A stretch of 64,000 nt of DNA from JACOMS01 sp051252005 (GCA_051252005.1 JBPOEZ010000002.1:434001-498000), one strand, 5' to 3'. Shown: positions 50,986 to 61,175, numbered from the stretch's first letter. The notes: generated by a model not told the origin, from the letters alone. Made by a program: numbers and translations.

Positions 50986-53661
50986 ATGACTGAGTATTTA
51001 CATACGCTTGCCCGCCAAATTACGAGGTTATCCTATTTAACACTCGTATATTTTGCTATGCTCTTTTCCGCGGTAGCACAGGGGCTTCCCCAGACTGTTG
51101 GGCAAGATGCTATCCAACTAGCTTTAGAGATCGAGAGTAAGCAATTATTTTTAAATGAAAATTGGATCAATGACCAAATGGCCTCAGCAACCTTACCTGC
51201 TGAAAAGCGCCTAAGGCTCATGCGGACAAAAATCACTAACACAGTGTTTAATGATGGAAATACCGATCTAAAAGAGCAAATCACAGATTATAGGCGATAT
51301 GCGGAAAAAAATGGGACCACTCAAGATAAAGCTTTAGGCCACCTTTTTGAAGCGCTCCTTAAAAGTTACAATGCAGAGCTTGGCCCAACAAGTCAGAGGG
51401 ATATTGAAGAAACAATGTCCAATTTCTATAATGATGAAGAGTGGGTCGTTAGGCATCGTGCCCACTACATCACTAGCCTTGTTTATTCATACACTTCGAA
51501 CAAAGCTGTAGCGCTACAGTTTGCACAAGACGCCCTTGCTCTAATTCCTGAAAAAGACACGGATTACACTCTAGAAGCAAGAATGCTGACGACAACAAAC
51601 ATTGCATATCTCCATAACTTACTTGGCAACCCTGAACTCAGTATCGAAACCGTTAAACAGGAAATAGCGCTCAAGCAGGAAATTGGCGAGCCGATTGATG
51701 GAATAAGCATTCTTTACAATCTCATCTATGCATTTAGCACGTGGCGTGATCACACAACAACGAAATCTTTGGTGGAAATCTTACTTAGGATCGAAAACCA
51801 ATCTGGCAGTGCCTTTCCAGGGATTGCTGAGTTCCGAGCATCTGGCATTTATATTGAGTTAGGTGAATTTGATAAGGCCTACGAATACGCAACTATTGCC
51901 CTAAAGAAACTCGACCGCCGGTCTGTTCAGGAAGCGGCGGAACTAAACAGAATTGTAGCTCTAGCAGGCCTCGGGCGTGTTTCTAAAGCGCGTTCTGCTC
52001 TCAATGCATTTTACACTAATGTCCCAGAGGAACGCCGTATAACGGGAAGCGCTGAAAAGAAGATACTACACATTCAAGCTTTATTTGCCCTCTCTGCAGG
52101 TGATACCATTAAGGCCCAAGAACTTTTTAATCAGCGTCAAGACAGCAGCGTTCAAAGCATTCTCACAAAAAATAACGGCGAAACATCAAAGATGCTCGCG
52201 TCTTTGCAAAACACCAAAGACCGTCAGGACGAACGGGAATCTGCTCTAAAGCGCGAAAGTCAACTCAAACAGTTAGTACTTGATCGCCAAAAACGGGTCA
52301 TTTGGTTGCTTATGGCTGTGGCAGTTATTCTAACGGCTCTTACCTTTGGCGCTATTGCGTTTGCGCGTTATCGCGCTAAGGCCGCTCAAAAAATGGCTCT
52401 TGCCGCTCAAAAGGCCCGTGCAGGTGAAAAGGCCAAATCCGAATTTCTTGCTATTATGAGCCATGAACTTCGCACGCCCCTGAATGGCATATTAGGCATG
52501 GCGGACATTCTCTCTCGTACAGCACCGACCGAAGCTTTGCGAAACAAAAACAATATCATTTTACAATCCGGCAATGAATTGCTTAGTCTAGTCGAAAACA
52601 TCTTCGATATGACGCTCTTAGAGAACAATGACATTGAACTGGATCCCGTCGAAACGGATATTCATGACCTCATCAGTCAGAAATGTCGCGAGTGGCGGCC
52701 ATCAATTGAGAGCGCAGACGTACTATTTACAGTTCATATAGATCCTGATGTACCGCAATTTTTCGTTCTCGATAGAACACGAGCAGGACAATGTCTTTCT
52801 CACCTCTTATCTAATGCCGCTAAGTTCACCATGGCAGGGCGTGTTCATGTACATGTCACTGCCGTTCAGCCCGCAATAGGCTCTTCGCGAGGACCGGAAT
52901 TAAAGATTATTGTTGCAGATACAGGTGTTGGCATTTCTGCTGAAGCCATGGGGCGCCTCTTTCAGCCATTCGTCCAAGCCGATAGCTCCATGACGCGGCA
53001 ATATGGAGGCGCTGGATTGGGTCTTGCTATTACCCGTAGTCTCGCGCGCCTTATGGGCGGAGACTTGGTCGTTGTCAGCCGAGACGGTAGAGGGTCAGAA
53101 TTTTCCCTCTCTCTTTATGGTGAACACCAAGCCAAAAGCGCTGTTCTTGTTCAAAAAGGAATGCGATCATCTCCAATCACTTCCGATACGCATAAAACTC
53201 CGAAAAACCTCTCAGATATTGTCTCCGTTCAAGATAAACGGTTCCTTGTTGTTGAGGATGATCAAGCTTGCCAAGATGTCGTGAAATCATTGCTCGAACC
53301 CACAGGTAGCCACGTTACATGCGCATATAACGGACAAGAAGCTTTAACCGCTCTTTCAGTAAGCTCCTTTGATTTTGTGATCATGGATATTCGAATGCCT
53401 GGTATGGACGGGGTGACAGCAGTCCGTCGTATCCGCCAAAGCGGGCAGCCTCACAGAGATATACCGATAATTGCGCTTACAGCTGACCCTGCATCCGAAA
53501 CCAATACAAAATGCATGGTTGCTGGCGTCGATATCTTTTTAACGAAACCCGTTCGCGCGGAAGACTTCTACCGCGCGATCGATACTGTTAGCCGAAAAAC
53601 CAAGGCTCTTACTAGCAAAAGCCTAAGTAAACATATTTCTGAGAAGCGCCATAGCGCTTAG
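50986..53661 (+). CDS. Hybrid sensor histidine kinase with probable periplasmic TPR sensor
   Basis: This 891-residue protein has an N-terminal membrane helix or signal (residues ~14-34), a TPR-like helical sensor (about 35-437), a second helix (439-460), a HisKA domain with H493 in MSHELRTPLNG, an HATPase with GGAGLGLAITRSL, and a C-terminal receiver with D801 in VIMDIRMPGMDG. It lacks its own DNA-binding output, so it should pass phosphate to a regulator elsewhere. The placement after the peptide gene suggests it may sense the exported peptide. I chose ATG 50986; TTG 50977 is possible. Confidence 0.88.
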   Translation: MTEYLHTLARQITRLSYLTLVYFAMLFSAVAQGLPQTVGQDAIQLALEIESKQLFLNENWINDQMASATLPAEKRLRLMRTKITNTVFNDGNTDLKEQITDYRRYAEKNGTTQDKALGHLFEALLKSYNAELGPTSQRDIEETMSNFYNDEEWVVRHRAHYITSLVYSYTSNKAVALQFAQDALALIPEKDTDYTLEARMLTTTNIAYLHNLLGNPELSIETVKQEIALKQEIGEPIDGISILYNLIYAFSTWRDHTTTKSLVEILLRIENQSGSAFPGIAEFRASGIYIELGEFDKAYEYATIALKKLDRRSVQEAAELNRIVALAGLGRVSKARSALNAFYTNVPEERRITGSAEKKILHIQALFALSAGDTIKAQELFNQRQDSSVQSILTKNNGETSKMLASLQNTKDRQDERESALKRESQLKQLVLDRQKRVIWLLMAVAVILTALTFGAIAFARYRAKAAQKMALAAQKARAGEKAKSEFLAIMSHELRTPLNGILGMADILSRTAPTEALRNKNNIILQSGNELLSLVENIFDMTLLENNDIELDPVETDIHDLISQKCREWRPSIESADVLFTVHIDPDVPQFFVLDRTRAGQCLSHLLSNAAKFTMAGRVHVHVTAVQPAIGSSRGPELKIIVADTGVGISAEAMGRLFQPFVQADSSMTRQYGGAGLGLAITRSLARLMGGDLVVVSRDGRGSEFSLSLYGEHQAKSAVLVQKGMRSSPITSDTHKTPKNLSDIVSVQDKRFLVVEDDQACQDVVKSLLEPTGSHVTCAYNGQEALTALSVSSFDFVIMDIRMPGMDGVTAVRRIRQSGQPHRDIPIIALTADPASETNTKCMVAGVDIFLTKPVRAEDFYRAIDTVSRKTKALTSKSLSKHISEKRHSA

Positions 53662-53700
53662 CACTGCTTGTTTGCTAGCCCTGCGCCTTACGCTTCAAGT

Positions 53701-56211
53701 TTATAGAGTCCGGTCAATCATTTCGACTGTGAAACACTCAATCTGATCGCCTTTGCGCATATCTTCATATTTCTCAAACGCCATACCACATTCCATGCCC
53801 GCTTGAACTTTCACAACTTCGTCTTTGAAGCGCTTAAGGGTGGAGAGCATGCCTTCGTGGATGACCACATTATCACGTAGAAGACGGACACCCGAGCCAC
53901 GTTCAACACGTCCTTCGGTAACCTTACAACCAGCAATTTTACCAACTTTGGAAATGTCGAATATTTCTAGAATTTCGGCGTAACCAATAAAGGTTTCGCG
54001 GCGTTCCGGCTTAAGCATGCCTGACAGCACGCCTTTAACATCGTCTAGAAGTGCGTAGATAATCGAGTAATAACGGATCTCGACGCCTTCGCGCTCGGCC
54101 AAATCTTTGGCTTGGCGGTTGGGGCGTACGTTGAAGGCTAATATCGGTGCATCAGAGGATTTAGCAAGCAATACATCAGATTCGTTAATCGCACCAACAG
54201 CGCCGTATATAACCCGGGCACGGACTTCATCATTACCGGCACCTTCAACAGAAGATTTAATCGCTTCAACAGAACCTTGAACATCGCCTTTTACAACAAC
54301 GGGCATTTCATCGACCGTCTTGTCTTTAAGCTTTGCCATCATCTGTTCCATAGACGCCATGGCGCTTGGGCCAGCAGTCAAATCAGATTTAGCTTTGCGG
54401 GCGCGGTATTCCGTAATCTCGCGCGCGCGAGATTCGTTGTCCACAATCGCGAACGGCTCACCCGGAGACGGCGCGCCATCAAAACCCATAACAGCAACAG
54501 GCACAGACGGCCCAGCAGATTTAAGCTGTGCGTTACGTTCATCCATCATGGCTTTCACTTTGCCCCAATATTGACCCGCAACGACAATATCGCCGCGCTT
54601 GATCGTGCCACGCTTCACAAGAAGCGTCGCAACAGGGCCGCGGCCCTTCTCAATTTTGGATTCAATCACAAGGCCATCAGCAGAACGCTTCGCGTCGGCT
54701 TTAAGGTCCATCAGTTCCGCTTGCATAGAAATAGCTTCAACGAGATCATCGAGACCTGTTTTCTTCAAAGCTGACACATGCACGGACTGGACTTCGCCAG
54801 ACATAGATTCTGTCACGATGTTATGCTGCAAGAGCGCTGTCTCAACCTTCAAGGCGTCCGCCTCATACGCATCCATCTTATTAACGGCGACAATAATCGG
54901 TGTATCAGCCGCATGGGCATGAGAAATGGATTCGATGGTCTGAGGCATGACGCCGTCATCAGCCGCCACAACCAGAACAACAATATCCACGGCTTTAGCA
55001 CCGCGTGTTCGCATTTCAGAGAATGCCGCGTGACCAGGTGTATCGAGTACGGTGATTGCTTGGCCATTTTTAAGCTTAAGCTTATAGGCGCCAATATGCT
55101 GCGTGATGCCGCCAGCTTCTCCGCCCGCTACATCAGTAGATCTAAGCGCGTCAAGCAATGACGTTTTACCATGGTCAACATGGCCCATAATCGCAATGAC
55201 GGGCGCGCGTGGCGTTTGCTTGCTTTCATCCTCCACCGTGTCTTCGATGATAAAATCATCTTCAACATCAGATTCAGCAACGCGCTTAACAATATGACCA
55301 AAATCTTCTGCAATAAGCTGCGCTGTATCCGCATCAAGCTCATCGGTCATTTTCGCCATTGTTCCCTGCTTCATCAAATATTTGATAACATCGCCGCCGC
55401 GTTCCGCCATACGATTAGCAAGGCCTGCAACAGTGATCACTTCAGGAATAGTGACTTCACGGGCAACTTTAAAGCTTCCGCCGCCTTGCTGACGTTCTTT
55501 TTCACGCTCGCGAGCACGGCGCATAGAAGCGAGTGAGCGCTGACGATCATCATCACCGGCGAGCGCGCTAACAATCGTTAGCTTACCCTTACGGCGGCGA
55601 GGTTCATTTTTAGACGTCCGTGCAGGCTTCGTCGGTATATTGCGTTGCTTCTTAATCCGGCCACCCGCTTTTTCCAAAGCCGTACGCTTGTCATCTTCTG
55701 TCTTGTCATCACCGATAATTTTTTGAGCGGGAGTCGGCGCGCGGCGTAGAGCTTCAGCTTCTTCGCGTTTACGTTCTTCTTCTTCCTCTTGAATACGGCG
55801 CAGCTCCGCTTCCTCTTCAGCCTTTTTCTTGGCTTCGAGTGCAGCCTTTTCTTCTTCCATGCGGCGTTTACGCTCAGCTTCCTCAGCGAGGCGAATTTCT
55901 TCGCGCTCGTCCTGAATGGCAACAGCCTTAGTTACGGCTTGCTGCCGCTTTAAATACTCAGCCTTTGATAGACCTAGCTTACGCGCCGCTACTGCAGCTT
56001 CGTCAACCGGCGCAACTGTCTTTGCCGCTGGTTTAGGCGTAGTGCCAGGCGCCGTTGAAGGTCCGCCAATAATCCGGCGCTTCTTCTTTTCTACCACAAC
56101 GGCCTTGGACCGTCCGCCCGAGAAATTTTGCCGTACCGTACCGGACCCTGACTTTTTAAGCGTCAAGGGCTTGCGGCCACCAGGTTTATTTGTATCGTTT
56201 GTATTACTCAT
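53701..56211 (-). CDS. infB: Translation initiation factor IF-2
   Basis: This 836-residue factor has a long charged N-terminal extension with a coiled-coil region (about residues 85-165), then the GTPase domain with G1 GHVDHGKTSLL, G3 DTPGHAAF and G4 NKMD, and the IF-2 C-terminal domains. It delivers initiator tRNA to the ribosome. It follows rimP-nusA-ylxR on the same strand; rbfA, often next, is not immediately after it here. It is convergent with the histidine kinase gene. Confidence 0.98.
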   Translation of the reverse strand: MSNTNDTNKPGGRKPLTLKKSGSGTVRQNFSGGRSKAVVVEKKKRRIIGGPSTAPGTTPKPAAKTVAPVDEAAVAARKLGLSKAEYLKRQQAVTKAVAIQDEREEIRLAEEAERKRRMEEEKAALEAKKKAEEEAELRRIQEEEEERKREEAEALRRAPTPAQKIIGDDKTEDDKRTALEKAGGRIKKQRNIPTKPARTSKNEPRRRKGKLTIVSALAGDDDRQRSLASMRRAREREKERQQGGGSFKVAREVTIPEVITVAGLANRMAERGGDVIKYLMKQGTMAKMTDELDADTAQLIAEDFGHIVKRVAESDVEDDFIIEDTVEDESKQTPRAPVIAIMGHVDHGKTSLLDALRSTDVAGGEAGGITQHIGAYKLKLKNGQAITVLDTPGHAAFSEMRTRGAKAVDIVVLVVAADDGVMPQTIESISHAHAADTPIIVAVNKMDAYEADALKVETALLQHNIVTESMSGEVQSVHVSALKKTGLDDLVEAISMQAELMDLKADAKRSADGLVIESKIEKGRGPVATLLVKRGTIKRGDIVVAGQYWGKVKAMMDERNAQLKSAGPSVPVAVMGFDGAPSPGEPFAIVDNESRAREITEYRARKAKSDLTAGPSAMASMEQMMAKLKDKTVDEMPVVVKGDVQGSVEAIKSSVEGAGNDEVRARVIYGAVGAINESDVLLAKSSDAPILAFNVRPNRQAKDLAEREGVEIRYYSIIYALLDDVKGVLSGMLKPERRETFIGYAEILEIFDISKVGKIAGCKVTEGRVERGSGVRLLRDNVVIHEGMLSTLKRFKDEVVKVQAGMECGMAFEKYEDMRKGDQIECFTVEMIDRTL

Positions 56212-56333
56212 CTGTTCTCACTAACAATCGGGTCATAACGCCGATTTTTTAACGCAGTCTCTATGGCGCGCCAATCGCGCGTAACCTAACGGCCTTTGCC
56301 GCATATTCAACTCAAATCCCGACAAATCAGGAC

Positions 56334-57020
56334 TTATTTCACAGCCTCATGGCTAGCATCCGGCCAACTCTCCGGCACTAAGGCTCGAAAACCGGATAAT
56401 CGCTTTACTGCCCGCGATAGACCCGCAGCCAGCTTGCCCGGCTTAATCGCGGCATGGACAATACTTTCTCGGCCTAAAGCCTCTCCAAGCTGGGAGGCCG
56501 TAAAGCATCCAATCACGCCAGGAACAGGCATTTCAAGTTGCCGGCTAACCGCGCGTGTCAGGACACGGATTTTACTCCGGCCGTCATCCGAACCATCAGA
56601 GGCCTCAATCCGCCATGCCAAATGATCGCCGCGTGCCGCGCCTTTAACCTGATCATAGCCCATAACAATCGCACCGGATTTAAGGGCCATGCCGATCATG
56701 CTCAAAACACGCTGCGAGAGTTGAGCCTCGATAATATCGCCTAAATTATCCGGCACACTTACTTTAGCTTTAAACCCTCTGGCAAAGGCTTTAATTTTTA
56801 TAGCCTTCTCAACGGACATATAATCCGCTGAAACCCAAACGCCGCGCCCGGGAAGCTTTTCAGCCACATCCGGCACAACACTTCCGTCCGGTCCGCGAAC
56901 AAACCGGATGAGAAGCGACTTATCATAAGTTTCACCCGTCGCAGCACAGCGCCGCTCCGGTCCTTTATGACCGCGCTTATCCACTAACTCGGATATAGGA
57001 ATGTCCGGCGCTTCGTTCAA
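56334..57020 (-). CDS. YlxR-type RNA-binding protein fused to an L7Ae-like domain
   Basis: This 228-residue protein has the N-terminal YlxR fold (ERRCAATGETYDKSLLIRFV, and the conserved GRGVWVS) followed by an L7Ae/L30e-like domain starting near SQRVLSMIGMALKSGAIVMG. The two-domain form is typical of alphaproteobacteria. It binds RNA and sits three bases after nusA in the nusA-infB operon. A 122-bp gap with no gene separates it from infB. Confidence 0.9.
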   Translation of the reverse strand: MNEAPDIPISELVDKRGHKGPERRCAATGETYDKSLLIRFVRGPDGSVVPDVAEKLPGRGVWVSADYMSVEKAIKIKAFARGFKAKVSVPDNLGDIIEAQLSQRVLSMIGMALKSGAIVMGYDQVKGAARGDHLAWRIEASDGSDDGRSKIRVLTRAVSRQLEMPVPGVIGCFTASQLGEALGRESIVHAAIKPGKLAAGLSRAVKRLSGFRALVPESWPDASHEAVK

Positions 57021-57023
57021 GTC

Positions 57024-58655
57024 TTAAGCCTCACCCTCAGCCGCGGCGATAGGGTTGCCCTCTTCGTCAAGCTCAAGCTCTGCGTCCGGTTCAAGATCAG
57101 CCGGATCAATCCAGCCAGCTTTAACACGCGCTTGCATAATCATATCTGTCGCTTCGTCTTGCGAGAGTTTCATAGCTTCAAGGATACCGTCTTCGTGAAC
57201 TTTTTCGCCGTCTTTCATTTCCGTGTAACCGCGAATATCGTCAGGCACGAGACCGGCAACATCTTCAACAGACTTGATATCGTTCTCGCCGAAAGCAACG
57301 GCCATTGCGAGAGTCACACCCGGAATTTCTAGAACATCATCAGCCACGCCAGCCGCTTTCCGCGCCGCGTCCTGCTCTTCAGCTTGGCGCTGTAAAAACT
57401 CTTTAGCGCGAGTTTGAAGCTCTTCTGCTGTTTCTTCGTCAAAACCTTCGATTGCACTAAGCTCTTCAGCCGCAACATAGCCAACTTCTTCAAGGCTTTC
57501 GAAGCCTTCAGAGACAAGAAGCTGCGCGATCATTTCGTCCACATCAAGGGCTTCCATAAACAAGGCAGAGCGCACGGCGAATTCTTTCTGGCGACGCTCA
57601 GATTCTTGCTCTTCCGTCAGAATGTCAATCGCCCAACCAGAAAGCTGAGACGCAAGGCGCACATTTTGACCACGGCGGCCAATGGCAAGAGACAGCTGCT
57701 CTTCAGGTACAACAACCTCGATACGGTTATCGCCTTCGTCCATAACAACTTTGGAGACTTCTGCAGGCTGCAGTGCGTTGACGATGAATGTCGCCGCATC
57801 TTCAGTCCACGGGATAATATCAATCCGCTCACCTTGAAGCTCGTTTACAACGGCCTGAACGCGGGAGCCGCGCATACCGACACAAGCGCCGACCGGATCA
57901 ATAGAGCCGTCATTAGAATACACCGCGATTTTCGCGCGGCTTCCTGGGTCACGGGCAACCGCGACGATTTGGATGATGCCTTCATAAACTTCTGGCACTT
58001 CTTGAGAGAAGAGTTGCGCCATGAACTGATTATGAGCGCGCGAGAGGAAAATTTGTGAACCGCGAGGCTCTTGGCGAACGTCATGAATATAAGCACGAAT
58101 ACGGTCGCCCGTTTTTACGTTTTCACGTGGCAAAGCCTGTTCGCGGCGGATAACACCTTCAGCGCGGCCAAGATCGACAATGATGTGACCGTATTCAACA
58201 CGCTTGACGATACCATTAATGATTTCGCCGATACGGTCTTTATATTCATCATACTGACGCTCGCGTTCAGCATCGCGAACTTTTTGCATGATAACCTGTT
58301 TAGCCATTTGGCTTTGTACACGGCCAAATTCAATCGGAGGCAGAACCGTTACAATTTCGTAGCCGATTTCAGCTTCCGGATGATCCATTTTAGCGGTTGC
58401 TAAATCAATCTCGGTAGCATCATTTTCGACTTCCTCAGCGACGGTAATAACGCGTTTGAGGTCCATTTCGCCCGTCACAGGGTTCAGTTTGGCACGAATG
58501 TCGAGCTCGCTACCATAACGCAAACGAGCCGCCTTTTGGATCGCCTCTTCAATGGCTTCCAAAACGACAGATTTATCGATAGATTTTTCTTGCGCAACAG
58601 CGCTTGCAATTTGCAAGAGCTCCAATCTGTTCGCACTAATTCCAGCTGTTGACAT
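57024..58655 (-). CDS. nusA: Transcription termination/antitermination factor NusA
   Basis: The 543-residue protein has the N-terminal RNA polymerase-binding domain (ISANRLELLQIASAVAQEKS), an S1 domain (GDRIRAYIHDVRQEPRGSQI), KH domains with GACVGMRGSRVQAVVNELQG and two acidic C-terminal repeats ending EGNPIAAAEGEA. It modulates pausing and termination. I chose ATG 58655 (GGAG seven bases upstream); a frame extension to 58727 adds unconserved basic residues. It follows rimP by one base. Confidence 0.97.
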   Translation of the reverse strand: MSTAGISANRLELLQIASAVAQEKSIDKSVVLEAIEEAIQKAARLRYGSELDIRAKLNPVTGEMDLKRVITVAEEVENDATEIDLATAKMDHPEAEIGYEIVTVLPPIEFGRVQSQMAKQVIMQKVRDAERERQYDEYKDRIGEIINGIVKRVEYGHIIVDLGRAEGVIRREQALPRENVKTGDRIRAYIHDVRQEPRGSQIFLSRAHNQFMAQLFSQEVPEVYEGIIQIVAVARDPGSRAKIAVYSNDGSIDPVGACVGMRGSRVQAVVNELQGERIDIIPWTEDAATFIVNALQPAEVSKVVMDEGDNRIEVVVPEEQLSLAIGRRGQNVRLASQLSGWAIDILTEEQESERRQKEFAVRSALFMEALDVDEMIAQLLVSEGFESLEEVGYVAAEELSAIEGFDEETAEELQTRAKEFLQRQAEEQDAARKAAGVADDVLEIPGVTLAMAVAFGENDIKSVEDVAGLVPDDIRGYTEMKDGEKVHEDGILEAMKLSQDEATDMIMQARVKAGWIDPADLEPDAELELDEEGNPIAAAEGEA

Positions 58656-58656
58656 A

Positions 58657-59226
58657 TTAGGTCTCCATATCCGTTGTTTGGGAGTCAGTATTATTATCTG
58701 AGTCGGGTGTGTTTTTCGTCGCAGCAAGAGCCTTTTGCCCCGCCTCGATGAGAGTATCCGTTATGAGAAGCTTCGCTTCGCTGATCCAATCAAACGGAAT
58801 TTGCGCCGTTTCGTCTTCGCCGTCGAGATCAATATCAACAAGATTGCCATCAATTCCGGCCAAGACACCGCGAAAGCGCTTCCGGCCTTCCATCATACGG
58901 TCCAGCTCAAGCCGCGCGAGGTGGCCGTCAAAATTTTCAAAATCAGCAAGGCTTGTCAAAGGCCGGTCAAGTCCAGGAGACGAGACTTCCAAAATGTAAG
59001 CGTCCCGTAGTGGGTCATCGACCTCAAGAGCCGAAGACAAAGCCCGTGAAAGAATCGCGCAATCATCAACGCCCATTAAGCCGTCCGATTTACGCTCAGC
59101 CATAATTTGTACGGTTGAACGCTTACTGCTCATGACGCGGATGCGTACGATCGTATATCCCAAATCATCAGCGACCGGATCGGCCACCAAGAGAATACGC
59201 GCATCCATATCTGTTTTCGTTTTCAT
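58657..59226 (-). CDS. rimP: Ribosome maturation factor RimP
   Basis: This 189-residue protein has the RimP features SKRSTVQIMAERKSDGLMGVDDC and YILEVSSPGLDRPLTS, with the second SH3-like domain around RGVLAGIDGNLVDIDLDGE. It helps mature the 30S subunit. Its acidic, threonine-rich tail extends past the usual end. It begins the rimP-nusA-ylxR-infB operon. Confidence 0.96.
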   Translation of the reverse strand: MKTKTDMDARILLVADPVADDLGYTIVRIRVMSSKRSTVQIMAERKSDGLMGVDDCAILSRALSSALEVDDPLRDAYILEVSSPGLDRPLTSLADFENFDGHLARLELDRMMEGRKRFRGVLAGIDGNLVDIDLDGEDETAQIPFDWISEAKLLITDTLIEAGQKALAATKNTPDSDNNTDSQTTDMET

Positions 59227-59257
59227 TTAGACCCTTGTATTTGACGTCTTTTAGGTA

Positions 59258-59285
59258 CAAAAAAACGGCCTCCGAAGGAGGCCGT
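59258..59285 (-). terminator. Rho-independent terminator for the membrane-protein/dapE transcript
   Basis: The stem ACGGCCTCC-GAA-GGAGGCCGT (59265-59285), read on the minus strand, is followed by a T run (the A run at 59258-59265). It ends transcription of the dapE-membrane-protein unit before rimP; the rimP promoter must lie within about 40 bases after it. Confidence 0.85.
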
Positions 59286-59386
59286 CACTTAGCATCCTGT
59301 GCTAAAGACGATGTATTTGCGGGTTATATAAGCGAGAAACATGCAAATGTCCACTAGGCGAATGCGAAATAATACACAGGCCTTCT

Positions 59387-59956
59387 TTAGACATATTGCG
59401 CCACCCCGATCAGCAATATAGCGAGCCCCATCGCGGTGATAAGACAGCCCGTTAGCACCGCCTCGCCCCATTTAAAACCCGCGATGCGCGCCGCAAGGCG
59501 AATATCAATCGCAAGCGTCAGCAAGTAAATCCCCATCACAGCATAGACCGCCACGAAGAATGGCAGAACACCCGCCATATTCGCGCCCATCAAAAGCGCA
59601 GCAAAAAACGTCGCGAAAAAGATCGACCAATGGCGGACGATAACCCACGGACGAAAGCTCGCCATCTTATCAAAAACAAGACTAAATATGTAAGCACTGA
59701 CAACAAAGGTCAGCGTATAGAAAACGAGGATAATAATGAAAGACGCGGTTGGCAGAGCGTTAGGGTGCTCAGCTCCGGCTATTAGAGCTTGATGTTGCTG
59801 CACGGCCGCCGCGCAAACATAGTAAAAGGGTATGCTAAGGAACAGCGCCAAGAAAGACTGCTGAAAGCCCGACTTGGAAAAATTGAAATACCGTTCCCAA
59901 TCCTGCGAACGTCCAAGAGCCTTAAAACAGCCCGTTAAAAGTTTTGCGAGGTTCAT
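59387..59956 (-). CDS. Small polytopic membrane protein following dapE
   Basis: This 189-residue protein has about five membrane helices and begins MNLAKLLTGCFKALGRSQDWERYFNFS, with no enzyme motif. It starts ten bases after dapE, and a terminator follows, so the two form one unit. The gene pairing suggests a cell-envelope role, but this is not shown. Confidence 0.72.
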   Translation of the reverse strand: MNLAKLLTGCFKALGRSQDWERYFNFSKSGFQQSFLALFLSIPFYYVCAAAVQQHQALIAGAEHPNALPTASFIIILVFYTLTFVVSAYIFSLVFDKMASFRPWVIVRHWSIFFATFFAALLMGANMAGVLPFFVAVYAVMGIYLLTLAIDIRLAARIAGFKWGEAVLTGCLITAMGLAILLIGVAQYV

Positions 59957-59966
59957 TAAACCGCCT

Positions 59967-61130
59967 TCACGAGAAATACTGCTGAAGGACGGTTTTATAA
60001 ATTTCAGTCAGCGTATCAATATCAGCAACATCAACCCGTTCATCAACCTGGTGCATTGTCGCCCCGACAAGACCAAATTCTGCTACAGGCGCATAATGCG
60101 TAATATAGCGGGCGTCAGATGTACCGCCAGATGTGGACAATTCAGGTCTACGGCCCGTGACTTTTTCGACTGAGTCCTGCAGAACTTTTGTAAACGAGCA
60201 TGGCTGCGTTAAGAAGGCTTCGCCCGTACAGCGTAAATCCATATCAATGGAGCCGTCAAAGCTCTCTGCGACCAAGGCCGTTTCGCGGTTAATCCAGTCC
60301 TCCAAGCCGTCTCCATTATGATCTGTATTAAACCGAATATTGAATTTCGCGCGGGCAATTTCTGGAATCACATTATGTGCCGAATTGTCGACATCTATAG
60401 ATGTGACTTCAAGATTGGAGGGTTGGAAAAAATCGTTCCCGTCATCCAGCTTGCGCGCGAGTAACTTCGTCAAGACCTGCATCATGACAGGCACAGGGTT
60501 TGACGCGCGGTGAGGATAGGCCACATGGCCCTGCTGTCCCGTTACGGTGACTTTGGCGTTTAATGATCCGCGCCGGCCGTTCTTTATCATATCCCCTAAA
60601 GCGTCAGGGTTAGTGGGCTCGCCAACGAGGCAGTGATCTATAATTTCACCTTCCGCCGTAATCGCTTTCAGAAGTTTTTCCGTCCCGTTAATCGCTGGCC
60701 CCTCTTCGTCTCCGGTAATCAGAAAGCTAATGGAGCCTTTGTGCTCCCATCCGTCTTCGAAAAGATTTTCGAGCGCGTGGGTGAAGGCCGCAATCGCGCC
60801 CTTCATATCCGCCGCGCCGCGGCCCCACAAAAGCCCATCTTTGACCTCACCTGCAAACGGAGCATTCGTCCACTTTTCAGTGTTCCCTGCGGGCACAACA
60901 TCCGTATGTCCAGCAAAGCAAAAATTCGGAGCGGTTTTTCCGCGCCGAGCGTAAAGATTATCAACCCTGTCTTCGCCCTCTCCGAAAGGATAGCGTTTGC
61001 AGGTAAACCCCATCGCGCTGAGCCGCGCTTGCAAGACATCCATCGCGCCCGCATCGATAGGCGTGACCGACGGACGGCGAATGAGATCTTGGGCGAGCGA
61101 CACGGCGCCGGATATGGTTTTTTTATGCAT
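59967..61130 (-). CDS. dapE: Succinyl-diaminopimelate desuccinylase
   Basis: This 387-residue M20-family enzyme has the metal ligands in FAGHTDVVPAG and WGRGAADMKG, the catalytic and ligand glutamates in GDEEGPA, and later HxNVIPEIA and GTSDARY motifs. It hydrolyses succinyl-diaminopimelate to diaminopimelate, used for lysine and peptidoglycan. It is divergent from a cupin gene. Confidence 0.97.
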   Translation of the reverse strand: MHKKTISGAVSLAQDLIRRPSVTPIDAGAMDVLQARLSAMGFTCKRYPFGEGEDRVDNLYARRGKTAPNFCFAGHTDVVPAGNTEKWTNAPFAGEVKDGLLWGRGAADMKGAIAAFTHALENLFEDGWEHKGSISFLITGDEEGPAINGTEKLLKAITAEGEIIDHCLVGEPTNPDALGDMIKNGRRGSLNAKVTVTGQQGHVAYPHRASNPVPVMMQVLTKLLARKLDDGNDFFQPSNLEVTSIDVDNSAHNVIPEIARAKFNIRFNTDHNGDGLEDWINRETALVAESFDGSIDMDLRCTGEAFLTQPCSFTKVLQDSVEKVTGRRPELSTSGGTSDARYITHYAPVAEFGLVGATMHQVDERVDVADIDTLTEIYKTVLQQYFS

Positions 61131-61175
61131 GACATGCTTTAAGCTGGGACGACCGCATTATGCAAGGAGATGATG

